A stretch of DNA of 64,000 nt from Chrysaora quinquecirrha (GCA_014526335.1 JACTAT010000016.1:3903722-3967721); one strand, 5' to 3'; counted from the first letter of the stretch, positions 35,988-47,595 are shown. Translations and numbers: made by a program. The notes: a model not told the origin generated them from the sequence alone.

Positions 35988-36312
35988 ATTCCCATTCCGT
36001 TCCGTTCCCATTCCGTTCCCATTCCGTTCCCATTCCGTTCCCATTCCGTTCCTGTTCCTGTTCCCATTCCCATTCCGTTCCCATTCCCATTCCGTTCCCG
36101 TTCCGTTCCCGTTCCCATTCCCGTTCCCATTCCGTTCCCATTCCGTTCCGTTCCGTTCCCATTCCGTTCCCATTCCGTTCCCATTCCGTTCCGTTCCCAT
36201 TCCGTTCCCATTCCCGTTCCCATTCCCGTTCCCATTCCCGTTCCCGTTCCCGTTCCCATTCCCATTCCCGTTCCCATTCCCGTTCCCATTCCCATTCCCA
36301 TTCCCGTTCCCT
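35988..36312 (-). repeat. (GGGAAC/GGGAAT)n array, right foldback arm
   Basis: The mirror of the left-arm array, longer by about 120 bases and with a different order of variant hexamers. Confidence 0.95.
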
Positions 36313-36829
36313 ATTTTAGTAATAGCCATTTGTTCATGTGCTTGCGTTACGCTGTGATGATCCTATTCGTGTGCGATGAATAGGACGGCATTCTAGTAGC
36401 TGATTAGGAGATGTACAACTGTATTGTTTGGGTACAAACATTCACTAACAATTGACTGTTTATCCGCGATCATGTGGAAATTCAACGTGTGCTCCTCAAT
36501 TTTGTTTTGGACAAGAGAATTTCAATGAACTTGGCTCGTTCGTGGGAAAATTTACTCAAAATTTCTCTCCTCTGAGTTGCATCTGCTTCTGCCCAATAGA
36601 TCAAACTTTTTAAAATTTAATTCCGCAACGTACATTTTTAATAGCTATACTAATTAATTTTAATTTTTCAATTATTAACCAATTAGAGGCTAATCTTCAG
36701 TAATAATGTCAAAATTTACTTGGAATATCCCACAATTTTACTAGAAAGAATTTGGGTACAGTGGAGACGCAGTTACATGGGAATTAAGAAAAAATTTACT
36801 GCACTAGCGAAATGATAGATGATGAGAGC

Positions 36830-37030
36830 GTCATTATGAGAGGACGTAATGATGATGATGAAGGTGGTGATTATGATTATGATGATTATGATAATTGTGA
36901 TAATTGATGGTCCTAATGATACTGATCATGAATATTATGATCATAATGTTGAATACAATCATTGTTATGATCATTATGATGATCAGACGACCATGATAAT
37001 CATTTTGATTACTATACGATAATAACAGCA
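36830..37030 (+). repeat. (ATG/ATT)n degenerate tract
   Basis: Degenerate gatgatgattatgat repeats, similar in type to the tract at 720-1165. Confidence 0.7.
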
Positions 37031-37039
37031 AGGCCGAGC

Positions 37040-38640
37040 AATGCAAGTCTTGCTGATGATATAGTATCGTATTCTGTGATGTTGCCTGGTATGTCTAATA
37101 GCATCGAGGTATGACATGGTATATATATTATTTGCAATGGTATAACAATGCATGCTTCAAATGTTGCCTGACGTGTATCGTTCTGTATTGCCTTTATATC
37201 ATCTGGTAAGTGTAATTCGGGAGGTATAATGTGGCATTACGATGCAGAGTTGTACTAAGTATACCATAATGATCAATAAGCCATTATAATGCAAATACCA
37301 CACATAGCATTACTTGTAATACCAGAAACAATACAAGTAATGAAAGAATGAGGAAGTAAATTATTTTGTCACGTGATAACTCATTGCGAGGCTATTATCA
37401 CCTAATGACCTCTCTTTGATATTGCATTAACCAATCAGCGCAAAGAGCCTTGACAAGATAGGTGAAGTTTTCTTTAATTTGTTTGAAACCACACTGGCAA
37501 TGACACGTTAGATAAACTGTCAATTAATTAAGGAAGGATTATTTGAAGTCAGAGATCTGTGATTCTAACTTCAGGTTAATTTCAATTATTTCATATTTAT
37601 CAGTTTGTAGATTTCCTGCTACCTAATTAATCGAAAAAGCAGTTTAATTTGAAATTGACAGATTCAGAAAAAAGTTGGGTTGGTTAAGGGCTAAAATTGA
37701 CACGAAATTGTATATAGTGGGTTTATCGAAATCCAGAAATTGTACAGCAGGAGTGGTCTGGAAAACTGCACTAGAGCAAACGATCTACAATCACGGAATA
37801 ATTATACTGGAATACTGAAAAGCCTAAATAATTTTCTGATGATCTATATATTGTACGCTCTCCCCCGTTACAATGTTGTTTCATCTATGTATCTACAAGA
37901 TTGCAATAACAAGGAGAGGGGTATCAAAATTTCCAAAATTTTAAGCACCCGCACCTTTCTTTTAAAACCTCTCAGTCAGTGAGATGAGTGCGTCCCTGAA
38001 CCCAATATTTAGCCTATGGATTCAGAAAAGGACCGCTTTTCCGCTGAAAATCACAAATTCGCTCCCCAAAATGACTGGGATTCCCATCTACAAAAACATT
38101 ACCGGCCTGTGTTCCAGATGGTCTGGTGGTGATGGATAGCATAACCGAGATCTTTTACTTCATGTCTAAGATGAGGACCCAATGACTATGAGGACCGTGA
38201 GGCAATGAATAGGTTTTTTTATTTTTCTTGGATATATACCAACACAAACAACCAACATATCAATTTATGCACAGACAAGTTTGTCTTAGGCTTTGCTTCT
38301 CTCATATTTCTTGAGTGATGAACAGTTAATCGTATTTTTAAAACACTACAATCAAATGTTGGTCTTTTGCAGCTATAGCTAAAATTCCACAGCGAACTAA
38401 ATATCACCACGCACGAGAAGGCATGCGTATACCACATGAACAAGGCATCGGACATACAAGACCATAATGCAACCGCAATCCGAAATCTTGATTAAAATTA
38501 CGACAAATTCAGTACGATCCTTTGTATACATGGACGCATTCATTTCCTTTCTTTCAAGCTAAGTTAAGATTAAAAATCGAATTCTTGAAAAGAGTTGTCT
38601 CGTCTGAAGCTGCGGGACGGAATCAGACAGCTTTCGTTGT
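37040..38640. other. No gene recognised
   Basis: AT-rich, with short ORFs only and no family, splice or repeat evidence. Confidence 0.4.
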
Positions 38641-38642
38641 TA

Positions 38643-38950
38643 GCAGGGTCCAGAAAAGTGTTCAACCTTCCTCCAGACAAAAATACCCCTAGCTGAAAAC
38701 CGTCCTCACTAAATAATGAAAAATACGCGTGTTTAGGTGTAGCATCAGCTTTTCTTTTGTTCTGGTTTACCTTCCTCCGGTCAATGACCGTGTGACCGTA
38801 ACTTTTTCTTACGCTTGGTTGTTAGAAACAGAAGTTTTGGTTACAGCACCTGGGTTGGCATTCAGGGCTTGGTGCTGTAACCAAAACTTCTGTTTCTAAC
38901 AACCAAGCGTAACAAAAATTTACGGTCACACGGTCATTGACCGGAGGAAT
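38643..38950. mobile_element. MITE-like repeat with large internal hairpin
   Basis: The left half matches the repeat at 43863-44042 (gttcaaccttcctccagaca...cctccggtca). From 38774 to 38947 it forms a near-perfect hairpin with arms of about 77 bases, which the other copy lacks. Confidence 0.7.
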
Positions 38951-39092
38951 GTTGGTGCTCATTCCAGACCTTTTAAGGCCAAACCTGCAAGGCTAAAACT
39001 AAGCCTTTATTACACACTCTACACTCTCTATGACACACTGCTCTTACTTTGCAACCCAAGCAGGCATAGATTTCAGAGCAAAACCGTAAACG

Positions 39093-39247
39093 TGGAAATG
39101 AAATGCTGTATTTATCTCCAATCGCCAGGATCTCAGCTAGATAAAACTTACGAAACCTAGACCCTTGCTGTGATGCTGGGGCTCGAATCCCAACCTTATT
39201 GAGCTCACTGAACCCCAAGCTAGCAGGAGTAGACTATGATGCGACAG
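39093..39247 (-). mobile_element. SINE A copy
   Basis: Minus-strand copy with gatctcagctag, box B (ggctcgaatccc) and the head end gactatgatgcgac. Confidence 0.65.
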
Positions 39248-39479
39248 AACCTTAATCCAAAGGGAAATTTAACTCGTGAGAACAGCGGAGGATAGAGAGG
39301 AATGGAGAAGCTATATACGCCGACGTCTGCAACAGTCCTTCAACAGACATGGCATAACGTATAAGGAGAAAGAAGTAATAAATGGAGGAGAGTTTGGTCG
39401 AGGTATATTTTTTGCAGTTTAAGTTGCACCCCTTAGGCAGAAGAGAGAGCAGATCTAGGATTAGATCGGGTGGAACGCC

Positions 39480-39870
39480 TCAATTTAGTAGACTTTGTAC
39501 GACCCGTGCCAGAGTCTCGCCGTACCAGCATTAATCTGGCGCGGTACAGGGTCGACACTTGGCACGATTGTCATTTTCTCGTGCTTATTATGTCGGTATT
39601 CTGTCTGCTGGTCTTTGTTGCTAAGTCCATCCGTTGGACGTCGCAAACCAGACCAGGGGCTTTTGCCTTACAGTTAAGTCATATTTGTAAAGTTCTGTCA
39701 CGGGCTGGCCTCGACGTCTGAATCAACGTCCTGATAGTGCTAAGCCACTGCAGCGCAGCGAAATAAGTCGTACCAATATTGTAGCTTCAGACGTCATTCT
39801 GCAGCCACACCAGAGGTCATTTCTCTAGTACGGCACGACTCAGACACGACACGACATCTGAACTAGGCCT
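39480..39870. mobile_element. Degenerate palindromic element
   Basis: GTACGACCCGTGCC near the left and GTACGGCACGACTC near the right, ending ACTAGGCC, recall the GGCC...GTCGTGCC element at 44656. Too decayed to define ends. Confidence 0.3.
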
Positions 39871-40533
39871 GGTAATTTCCTGATATCGGTCTAACGTTTA
39901 GTGCAGGCTTTTTGCAACGCAATAGCAACAGCATCATGTTTTTACCATAGTACATATTTGGCTTTCTTCATAGTCGAACACTAAGCTATCATTATCAATG
40001 AAATACGGATTCATAACGGAGAATTCTCTCACTTTCCAAGGGAGCTTTTGTCGAAAAATGAAAACCAAGGTTTAAAAATATAAAAATAATGCAATTATAG
40101 ATAAAAGGAAAAGCGCCCCATACTGGGTCTTTGGGAACAGAGTCTTTCTTTAGAAGGTCCTGTTTGAGCTACGCTCTTGAGCTCAATTAAAATTCACAAA
40201 TGCCAGCACTGATCAAAATGTATTATCCTTATAGATCTCTCTGTTTCTTATGTCTTAATGATCATATGGACTAATTTCGCTGCATATTTTCACCCATTTT
40301 GTTGTTTTCATCATAAAAGCACAACGACAAAATCGAAGGCAGGGCTTTAAATCTGATATATATCCGGAAAGCTTAACTTCTTTTTACTTTTATTGTGATT
40401 TCAGGGTTATTTAAAGCTGATTATTTATTGTTTAAAGATATTTTGATGTATGTTGACTACATAAAAAGTATGTTTGAGATGTACATCGACATGGTTCTTG
40501 TTTTTCTTTGTTTTTCTTGAAAGCTAAACGACA

Positions 40534-41037
40534 AATTTAGCAGAAATGAGAACAAATGGAGATCTGATTGAGGTTTTCGAGAACGAAGGAGCAGAGAGCA
40601 TAAGAAAGACTTGGAGCGAGGTGGCAAAGTTGGAAAATATATTGGAAAAGGGGAAAATGAACAAGCAGATGGCTGGTTTAGGTTCAAAAGTGGAACATGT
40701 CCTCTTCTTTCTACCCTTTTGAAGAGACGCTAGGAAAGTACCCCAGGGTAACCTCAAACCCCTAATAACAGCTTATCAACTGCATGGTAACTTATTGAGG
40801 CAAGACAGAGAGGTTTCTCCTGGTGTTTGGTGATCTGCCATAAGTAGTCTTGCCTTCTTGAAAATTGTGGGAATATGGCTAATAAGATGCGATGAGATAG
40901 ATTCTGGTGTGATTGCTGCGGTAGATATAAGAGCAAACTGGAAAGGGAGACAAGAGCGGGTTGGGTTACCCAGGACGAGATGATGTGGAGGGAAAAAAGA
41001 GTTGAGCTTATTGAAGACAAGAATCCTCAAAGATATC
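40534..41037 (+). pseudogene. Degraded coding remnant, unknown family
   Basis: Two plus-strand stretches read like protein but are out of frame with each other. The first, from the ATG near 40546, gives GDLIEVFENEGAESI and KTWSEVAKLENILEKGK. The second, ending near 41037, gives FWCDCGRYKSKLERE and MMWREKRVELIEDKNPQRYL. The acidic GAAGAA repeat follows directly. It is probably an old mobile-element gene; I cannot name the family. Confidence 0.3.
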
Positions 41038-41905
41038 TCTGAAACAAACGAGGAAGAAGATAATGATGACGAAGAAGATTAAGAAGATTAAGATGACGAC
41101 GACAATGAAGAAGATGAAGAAGAAAAACAGATGGAGATTACAAAGTGAAGAAAGAAAGTTAAGAGGGAGTTGAAGAAGAAGAGGGCGATGAACAAGATGA
41201 TGATGAAGATGAAGAAGATGAGGAAGAAAAAATAATGAAGAAGAAAATGAAGAAGGAGACGAAGAAAACGAAGGAGACCAAAAAGGCTTGGAAGGCGAAG
41301 AAGAACAAGAAAGAGATAAGGGTGAAGGAGAAGACGATGAAGAAGGCGGAGAAAAAGAAGAAGAAATAGTCGGAGAATGCAAAGCGAAAAAGGAAGTTAA
41401 GAAGATAGAAGAAGAATAAGAAAGGAAATCACTAAGAGAAAAAGGGAAAAGGGAAAGAGAAATAAGAAGCAGGTAATGAAAAACAAAATGATGATGTGGA
41501 AGAAGATGAAGGAAAAGCTGATGAACAAGATGAAAAAAGAAGAAGAAAAAGACACAGAGTAAAAAGTGAAAAAGAAAGTTCAGAAGATTAAAGAAGAATA
41601 AGAAAAGAGGAAACCACGAAGAAAAAAGGGGGAAAGAGAAAGGGTGATAAGAAGCAGATGATGAAGAATATAATGACATAATGTTGAAGAAGATAAAGAA
41701 AAAGATGATGAAGAAGACGAAGAAGAAGAAATAGACGGAGAATAAAAAGCGAAAGAAGAAGGTTAAGAAGATAGAAGAAGAATAAGAAGAAAGGAAACCA
41801 CGAAGAGAAAAGGGGGAAGGAGAGGATTATTAGAAGCTGGTGATTAAGAATAAGATGAGGTGATGTGGATGAAGATGAAGAAGAATATGAAGTTGAAATG
41901 GTTTC
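41038..41905 (+). repeat. Purine-rich (GAAGAA/GATGAA)n tract
   Basis: About 870 bases of GAA/GAT/AAG triplets in a higher-order repeat of about 200-300 bases (gaaagaagaaggttaagaag recurs). Minus-strand Ser/Leu/Phe ORFs here are by-products. Confidence 0.85.
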
Positions 41906-42599
41906 AATAGGAATGCAAGCGAAGGATAACTGCACAGTTTTTACAACATTCGTGGAAAAGTTGAAACAATGTCTTCAGAAGCTATAGCTTTGAGGCAGCT
42001 AAATTTGATGAGCTAAGGCTGCGATCTACAGCTAGCTACCTTCTAATAGCTACAGTATCTCGCTTCTCAAAACACTCAAAACAATTTCGACGTGTTTCTG
42101 CTTGCCCTTTCGACGTTCTCACACTTGCTATCAGGTAGGGTGGGCGCAGCCACCACGAACCACAATTGCATAATGATCTACAATGGTTCTGATGCCGAGT
42201 TTGGTGATAAAAATCGAAATTTTTTATCGAAAAAATGGCAACTTCCTGAAAAATATTATTTATTTTGTTTCATTTCATTTCGCCGATTTTGTGGGAACGA
42301 GATAAAAATGTTCTTTAGAAAAATGGCTGCCGTATTGTATTTTCAGATAAAACTTTTTAGTTTGTTAAAAAGTAACAATAATTACCCAAAAGCAAAATCG
42401 ACCACCCAGGATTGACATCCCAATGTTTACTTGACAGAAAAGGGAATGTTTTGCTTAGAGATTTTTCCGTTGTATCCTTTGTGTTTCTATCAGAATTGAG
42501 TTATGGTTAAAATTGAGTTAGCTTTAGTTTTCGATCGACATAACTGAGGCGTTTCATCATCGCAACGACTTCGTCCCGAAACTAACTCTGAAGGTGCTT

Positions 42600-42840
42600 T
42601 TGGCGTCGTGGTTAGCCTGCGCACAGCCTCAAAACTTTCCTAAGGTCAAGTGTACTACACTTGACCTGAGGAAAGTTTTGAGGCTGTGCGCAGGCTAGTG
42701 GTGGTCTGCTCTCATTCAGCTATCTATTGGTGTCAGAAGCTTAGAGAGGTTGGGCTTGGGGTGTTCATCCCAGCCACGGTAGCGTCACAACCAGGGTCCC
42801 ATCTAGTTAGTTCACCTACACCCTCCTTTTTAAAAAGACC
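42600..42840 (+). mobile_element. SINE A copy carrying an inserted palindrome
   Basis: SINE A head (ggcgtcgtggt) and body (agccacggtagcgtcacaac) are separated by the 85-bp palindrome at 42613-42697. Confidence 0.75.
42613..42697. mobile_element. 85-bp perfect-hairpin MITE inside SINE A
   Basis: Two 42-base arms (start TAGCCTGCGCACAGCCTC) with one mismatch and almost no loop, flanked by GTGGT on both sides (42608-42612, 42698-42702). Confidence 0.85.
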
Positions 42841-43862
42841 GGCGAATTTTGTAGCAAGCTGGCTGTTTTTAACATAATTTAAACTTTCAAGATCATCTTT
42901 AGGCCTACTTGTTTTATCGAATCCCTTCAAATCATTAATATCTCCCATTCTCAGACATATCGTGATATTAGGAAGGGGGCACACCCACAAGTGCCCTCTA
43001 TGACCTATCATAACTCAAGCTGGACCAAGACCTCATGGGGGGAATTGCCTCTTTTTAGTGATCTTTTAAAGTCATTTTTAACTTTAGGCTTTATGGTGTT
43101 TCTCGCAATTTTTTTTTAATTTTATGCTTGTTTATACGTTGTAAACAGTGACACACACTTTGAATAAAGCTGAATGTGCTTATGTCGCTTATGCTTGCAG
43201 TTATTGATGATATCACATGGCCTAAGACTTATAATCTTTTTATGAGCTACAAAAATTCTGTGATTTCTAATTGCTAAAGCTTGCCGAATTCACAACACAA
43301 AAAATAAATAATGTTGTTGTATTATGTAACCTCAATTTCATCTTGTTATAAAATTTCAAAGGCATGTTTATTTTTCCATCCCTCCATTAAGTTTTGAGTA
43401 TTTTGACTTTATGTCTCCCCTTACATCTTCATTTTAAAACTTCTCGTTATCCTCTTCTCAGACTAATCGAATTAACAAAGACTATATTGCGGCATTTTGT
43501 AGCGGAGAGGAAGAAATAAAAACCATGAAATTGAATAATAAGGAAATGCTTCGTAGTCGTTGTGCAAAGAATAAGATACTGAAAATGAAACTTAGGCCCA
43601 TTTTAGGCCATGATGGTCTAAAGGAAACTTACCAGCCCGGCCAGTTAGCTTGCTTTCAAAACACTGTCCACCGAAGACTCCCAAGACCAAAGCAACATTT
43701 TCTCTTCGATCTTTGAATTTGAATCTTCATTTTCCTGCCAAAACTGCTTTCTAGTTCCAAAGCATACAGAAGAAAGCGTCAACGCACCAAGACTTTTCAA
43801 ACTTTGGCGCCCGACCTTCTCGTTCTTGTCTTCTATGTCTGCTGACCGACTGGTCACAGACA

Positions 43863-44042
43863 GGCAGAGTCCAGGAAAGTGTTCAACCTTCCTCCAGACA
43901 AAAATACCCCTAGCTTGAAACCTTCCTCACTTAGCAAAGAAAAATAGGCCTGTTTTGGGCGTGGCAAAATATTTTCTTTTGTTCTAATTGACCTTCCTCC
44001 GGTCAGTGACCGTGTGACCGTAGCTTTATCCTGACTCTGCAG
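43863..44042. mobile_element. MITE-like repeat, GCAGAGTC...GACTCTGC ends
   Basis: Short inverted ends GCAGAGTC/GACTCTGC with AGACAG on both sides as a possible 6-bp duplication. The interior matches the repeat at 38643. Confidence 0.55.
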
Positions 44043-44655
44043 ACAGGCTGCCCGCCAGTGGCGCCGCCAGGTTGCGACAAAAACCAACAGTGTCCTGACG
44101 AGTGACGAACTGATTGGGGCATAGAAACAATTACAACTGACTTAATTCACCCACTTCACCCTCGGAATTTTGAAGACATAGGATTGGGTACGTTTTCGAA
44201 CTTCTTGGCCCCCTCGCCGGCTCCACAGTCGTCAGTCGCATCGTCATCGCTATCATGGGCTTTGGGCGTGGGGAAGGTAAAATATAAGGGGGTGCACTGT
44301 AGGTCACGTTTGGGAGTTTGTAATACAGTACGGTGGGAGCTCGTTGTATATGGTATTCCCAGTTCGCTAAACTCCCTCAACTATAATGGGCTGAACTACA
44401 ATGACCAGGAGTAGTAATAGTATTAGTAAACGTGCTTCGCTAGCAGCTAAAGTGTGTAGCAATGTCTTCGATGGAAGATAAAAAGGGTAACAAGCTACAA
44501 GGTTTGAAGCATCTAGCATTTTGCAAATTGATTTTTGTGTCAAGCAGTCTCGCTCTTTTCAACTTCCCCTTTTATAACGCGACGCGAAAATCTTGCCTGA
44601 CAATTTCTGCAATATGCCCGGCGTGGGATAAAGCAAAAAAAAAAACAGAGGACTT

Positions 44656-44999
44656 AGGCCTACTACAAACGTCGTGCCAGCGTCGTGCCGTGCTGGCCTT
44701 TTTCTGGCACGACACCAGCACGGTATTAGCAAGTTTGTCAATGTAGACGTCGTGCACCGAATTGGAGCGGAAAGGAAAATGGCGCGATATAGCTCTACAC
44801 ATGCTCTCTTTCTGCAGCACGGCCACAGCACAGCGTTTGTTTCAATGCCGTGCCAAAGCCGTGTTCGCAAACTCTGGCGCGGCAAAGTCGCCGTGCCAGG
44901 ATTTAAGCACGGCTAATCTCTTCAGACGTCGTGTTAGTGCCGTACCAGAGTGAAAAATCCTGGCACGGCACGGCGCTGGCACGAAGTTTGTAGTAGGCC
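44656..44999. mobile_element. Harbinger-type MITE, GGCCTACTACAAAC ends
   Basis: About 40-bp inverted ends (GGCCTACTACAAAC, GTCGTGCC...) flanked by TTA (44653-44655, 45000-45002), as in PIF/Harbinger. GC-rich GGCACGAC palindromes fill the inside. Confidence 0.8.
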
Positions 45000-45779
45000 T
45001 TAGGGACAGTCATTATTCTCAAAGACAAGGTCCAAATGATTTCATTCTGTAGACTCTGGACACCGGGGCAGAAAAAGCTAGAGACCAAACAATGAAGATA
45101 GTTTTTGGTTAGAAAAACATAAACTGGCATGGCTGTGCTTTAAAAATAAAATTAGAAGTAATCACATTGAAGTAAAACAAATCTTATAAGGACTAACTTG
45201 ATTTTTGGTTGTAAAGGAAGGTTCTTTCGGTCAAAACAAAACCCAACCACAAAAATGTAAACTTTGAAAAGTCGCACAGATTGTTTGCGAAATCCAGGAC
45301 GTTGGTCATTTATTTCATTAAATTGAGGAGTCTGAAATAGCCATATATGCATTAGTCACAAAATTCCTGTTATTTTGAAGTTATTTTTAAATTTTAAGGA
45401 TGGAAGGATGTGGGAATCATTTGAAAAAAGAATTTGCCATAGGCAAGAGGTTTGACTCTCTGTTCTGTTCTATTCCTAAACACCAAAACACCCAGCTTTG
45501 ATTTCATGAAAATTGGCGGGAAACCGATTTTTGTGAAGGAGCCATTCCTAGAGACCATACTATAAATAGGAAATAATCCCGCATTTTAAGCATCAGATGA
45601 TTGTTAGTCGATTTTTGATGCGCGAAAACGCCTAAGAAACCATAAAAGTTAGTTTCTTACAAGTGGTTTTCAATAAAATAGTATGTGTACATCGAACGCA
45701 ATGTCTTTTGTACGAAACTCAGCTGGGGGTCTGGGCCTTAGTTTTGTTATCAACAATACTCTGACGCTGTATTGCTATC

Positions 45780-46008
45780 GGCCAAAACATCTCTTTTGCA
45801 CTGGCCAAATTGTTTGTCAAACATCAAACATTGTTTGTCAAACATATGAAATCTGCTTATCAAGCAATGTTTAAGCGCTTGGCTTAACAACGTTATAAGC
45901 CAAAAGCTTTTGACGAGCATGGCCAAACGGTGAAACATTTTGCAAGATATATACAAAATTCGAACGTTTGACAAACAACGTTTGATGTTTGATCGCTTGG
46001 CCAAGGCC
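45780..46008. mobile_element. Harbinger-type MITE copy (GGCC...CAAAC family)
   Basis: Right end GATCGCTTGGCCAAGGCC next to TTA; left end less clear. The interior is AAACATT palindromes as at 8645. Confidence 0.6.
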
Positions 46009-46325
46009 TTAATAGCGACTATTAGTCTTATTACTTTGAGGCACGATTCCCTGTTATCGCTCGTGAAATCGAGACTAACACGAAAATGAGATCTCTGAAA
46101 TTGGTAGTTTGAGCGTTCAGCAATTCAATTCAATAGCGATAACTACGTCTGAGATAATAAGTCTAAAATTTCATTTTTAAATGTAGAAGATCTAGTGTCC
46201 GAAACAGATATTTTGAAGAAAATTCATGGACATACAAAGATCTAGAATCGAAATATTTCGAGTCGGTATATCTGTTTATGCGGGAAAAGAAATTTGTATC
46301 ATACCAGCTGTGTCGCGCAGAGAAA

Positions 46326-46700
46326 TACACTTTTTAATAAGCAACCGCTCAACAAGCAACTAGGGCTGAACTGACCTTAACATTAAGCAACTTGAGGGCT
46401 CAACTGAATTCTGTAAGCAACTAAGAAGTCAAAACACCAACTTATACGCTTTCTTGTTGTTAGCAAATTGTTTGTTTTGCATGTTCAAGTTCCTTAACTA
46501 ACGTTTTTCCACTTACTGTCTCCCAAAAGTCGTGTTATAGGCCTAGCAGTTGATGATTTTGAACCGCAAAGTCAGGAGTGGTTGTTAGGTAAAAAGGGTT
46601 AAGCAACTTTTAAGCAACTTTGAGGGCTGAAATGTCTAAAATTTTAAGCAACTTTGAGGGCTGGACGAAAGTCAAGTTGCTTATTAAAAAAAAAGAGCGT
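46326..46700. mobile_element. Second MITE copy of the AAGCAAC family
   Basis: Colinear with the element at 17419-17809 from TACAC...AATAAGCAACCGCTC through to GTTGCTTATTAAAAAA; the far right end has diverged. Confidence 0.8.
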
Positions 46701-47226
46701 CAAGTAGTTTTGAATTCTGAACGAAGCAAATGTGTTTTCAAGACGAATATTTCTCTTTAAGATTAAACGATTAATTAATCTTCATTCTGAAAACTCTACA
46801 TTATTACACTACATAATTAATCTCCTTAAAATACGAATTTCTATTCACTGGAGGAAAAACACAAACTATGGATGATTTGAGGAAAAAATGTTGATGATAA
46901 CAGCCAAGTAAATTAATCCCCACACCTAGTTTTTGTTACAGTTTAACCTCAATTTTAGACACCTCCACATAACGGGCAAACATATTCGTCGTAATGGTTA
47001 TTAACAAAACGAAACAAACATTTCTAGGCACTACACGCGATAATAGTTCGATATTTCGGCAACTAACAGAATCTATGTTACTACGAATCTAGCGAATCCT
47101 TTAGAGCCGCGTCTACTTCTAATAACATCACTTGCATGAAACACTGCGAATCGTGTTACGATGCACCTGTTACGACTAAAATCAACGTGTCGTAACATGC
47201 CGTAAATTTTTCGAAACTTTACGTAG

Positions 47227-47595
47227 CTACAAACATTTACGACAACTGCATCTCGTAGCTGTTACGATAGGCATTCGAGTTTTCATATTACGATATCTGC
47301 ATATAAGCGTTGCATTGACCCGTGCTTGCAAGTAAGGCTGACAACAGTTACAAGTGGGCACGAATTCTAGTCTGTCTGATAATGATATCGTTGATGATCT
47401 GCAATAACCAATGCACCCATACACGACAGGAAGTTTCCCTTCAATTCGGCACCGTGGATCTTCTATTTTGCTCATTTTTAGAGGCTTCAAATGACATGTT
47501 TTAGTACTCCCTATTGAGGTCTTCTTCTCCTTCGGGAGGATCGTCGAACATGTAACAAGGCAAGTCAAAACGCAGCAAATCATCAATGTCTTCAT
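47227..47595 (-). CDS. Secreted cystine-knot hormone, bursicon/GPA2-like (copy 2)
   Basis: A 122-residue ORF in one coding exon: signal peptide (MKTLMICCVLTCLVTCS), a short Lys-rich stretch, then eleven cysteines in the same order as the copy at 33.7 kb (CHL, RC, GCIGYC, TCNCC, IC, RC, SC, KC). CHLKP at the start and the TATRCSCRKC end resemble glycoprotein hormone alpha-2, while C-x-CC-Q resembles bursicon. One N-glycosylation site (NAT) lies between the CC pair and the next cysteine. The acceptor tttttctag ends at 47603, so the exon would begin seven bases before ATG 47593-47595; an ATG at 47598-47600 gives a two-codon upstream ORF whose stop overlaps the true start (ATGA). Length, cysteine order and exon layout match copy 1, so the two are paralogues. 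Confidence 0.82.
   Translation of the reverse strand: MKTLMICCVLTCLVTCSTILPKEKKTSIGSTKTCHLKPLKMSKIEDPRCRIEGKLPVVYGCIGYCRSSTISLSDRLEFVPTCNCCQPYLQARVNATLICRYRNMKTRMPIVTATRCSCRKCL

Larger units (their letters stand above)
34854..36327. mobile_element. Foldback element, Mutator-like, with satellite arms
   Basis: A 1,474-bp inverted repeat flanked by a perfect 9-bp duplication ATTTGTTCA (34845-34853, 36328-36336). Ends are GGCTATTACTAAAATAGGG and its mirror. Each arm has a GGGAAC/GGGAAT array (about 200 bp left, 320 bp right), then unique sequence (for example aagtgaaaagtctacaaaac) pairing across the centre, up to about 35375 and 35595. The unpaired loop (about 220 bp) holds a SWIM-like coding scrap. 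Long ends, a 9-bp duplication and a SWIM motif all fit the Mutator superfamily. Confidence 0.88.

Noticed and set aside
35912..36357. Met-Gly-Thr and Pro-Phe repeat ORFs on both strands
   Set aside because: Hexamer satellite read in several frames; same at 34851-35107.
41008..41935. Ser/Leu/Phe-rich minus-strand ORF of 223 residues
   Set aside because: Antisense of the GAAGAA tract; composition follows the repeat.
44559..44953. Overlapping ORFs of 60-108 residues on both strands
   Set aside because: They coincide with the GC-rich palindromic MITE, where stop codons are scarce.
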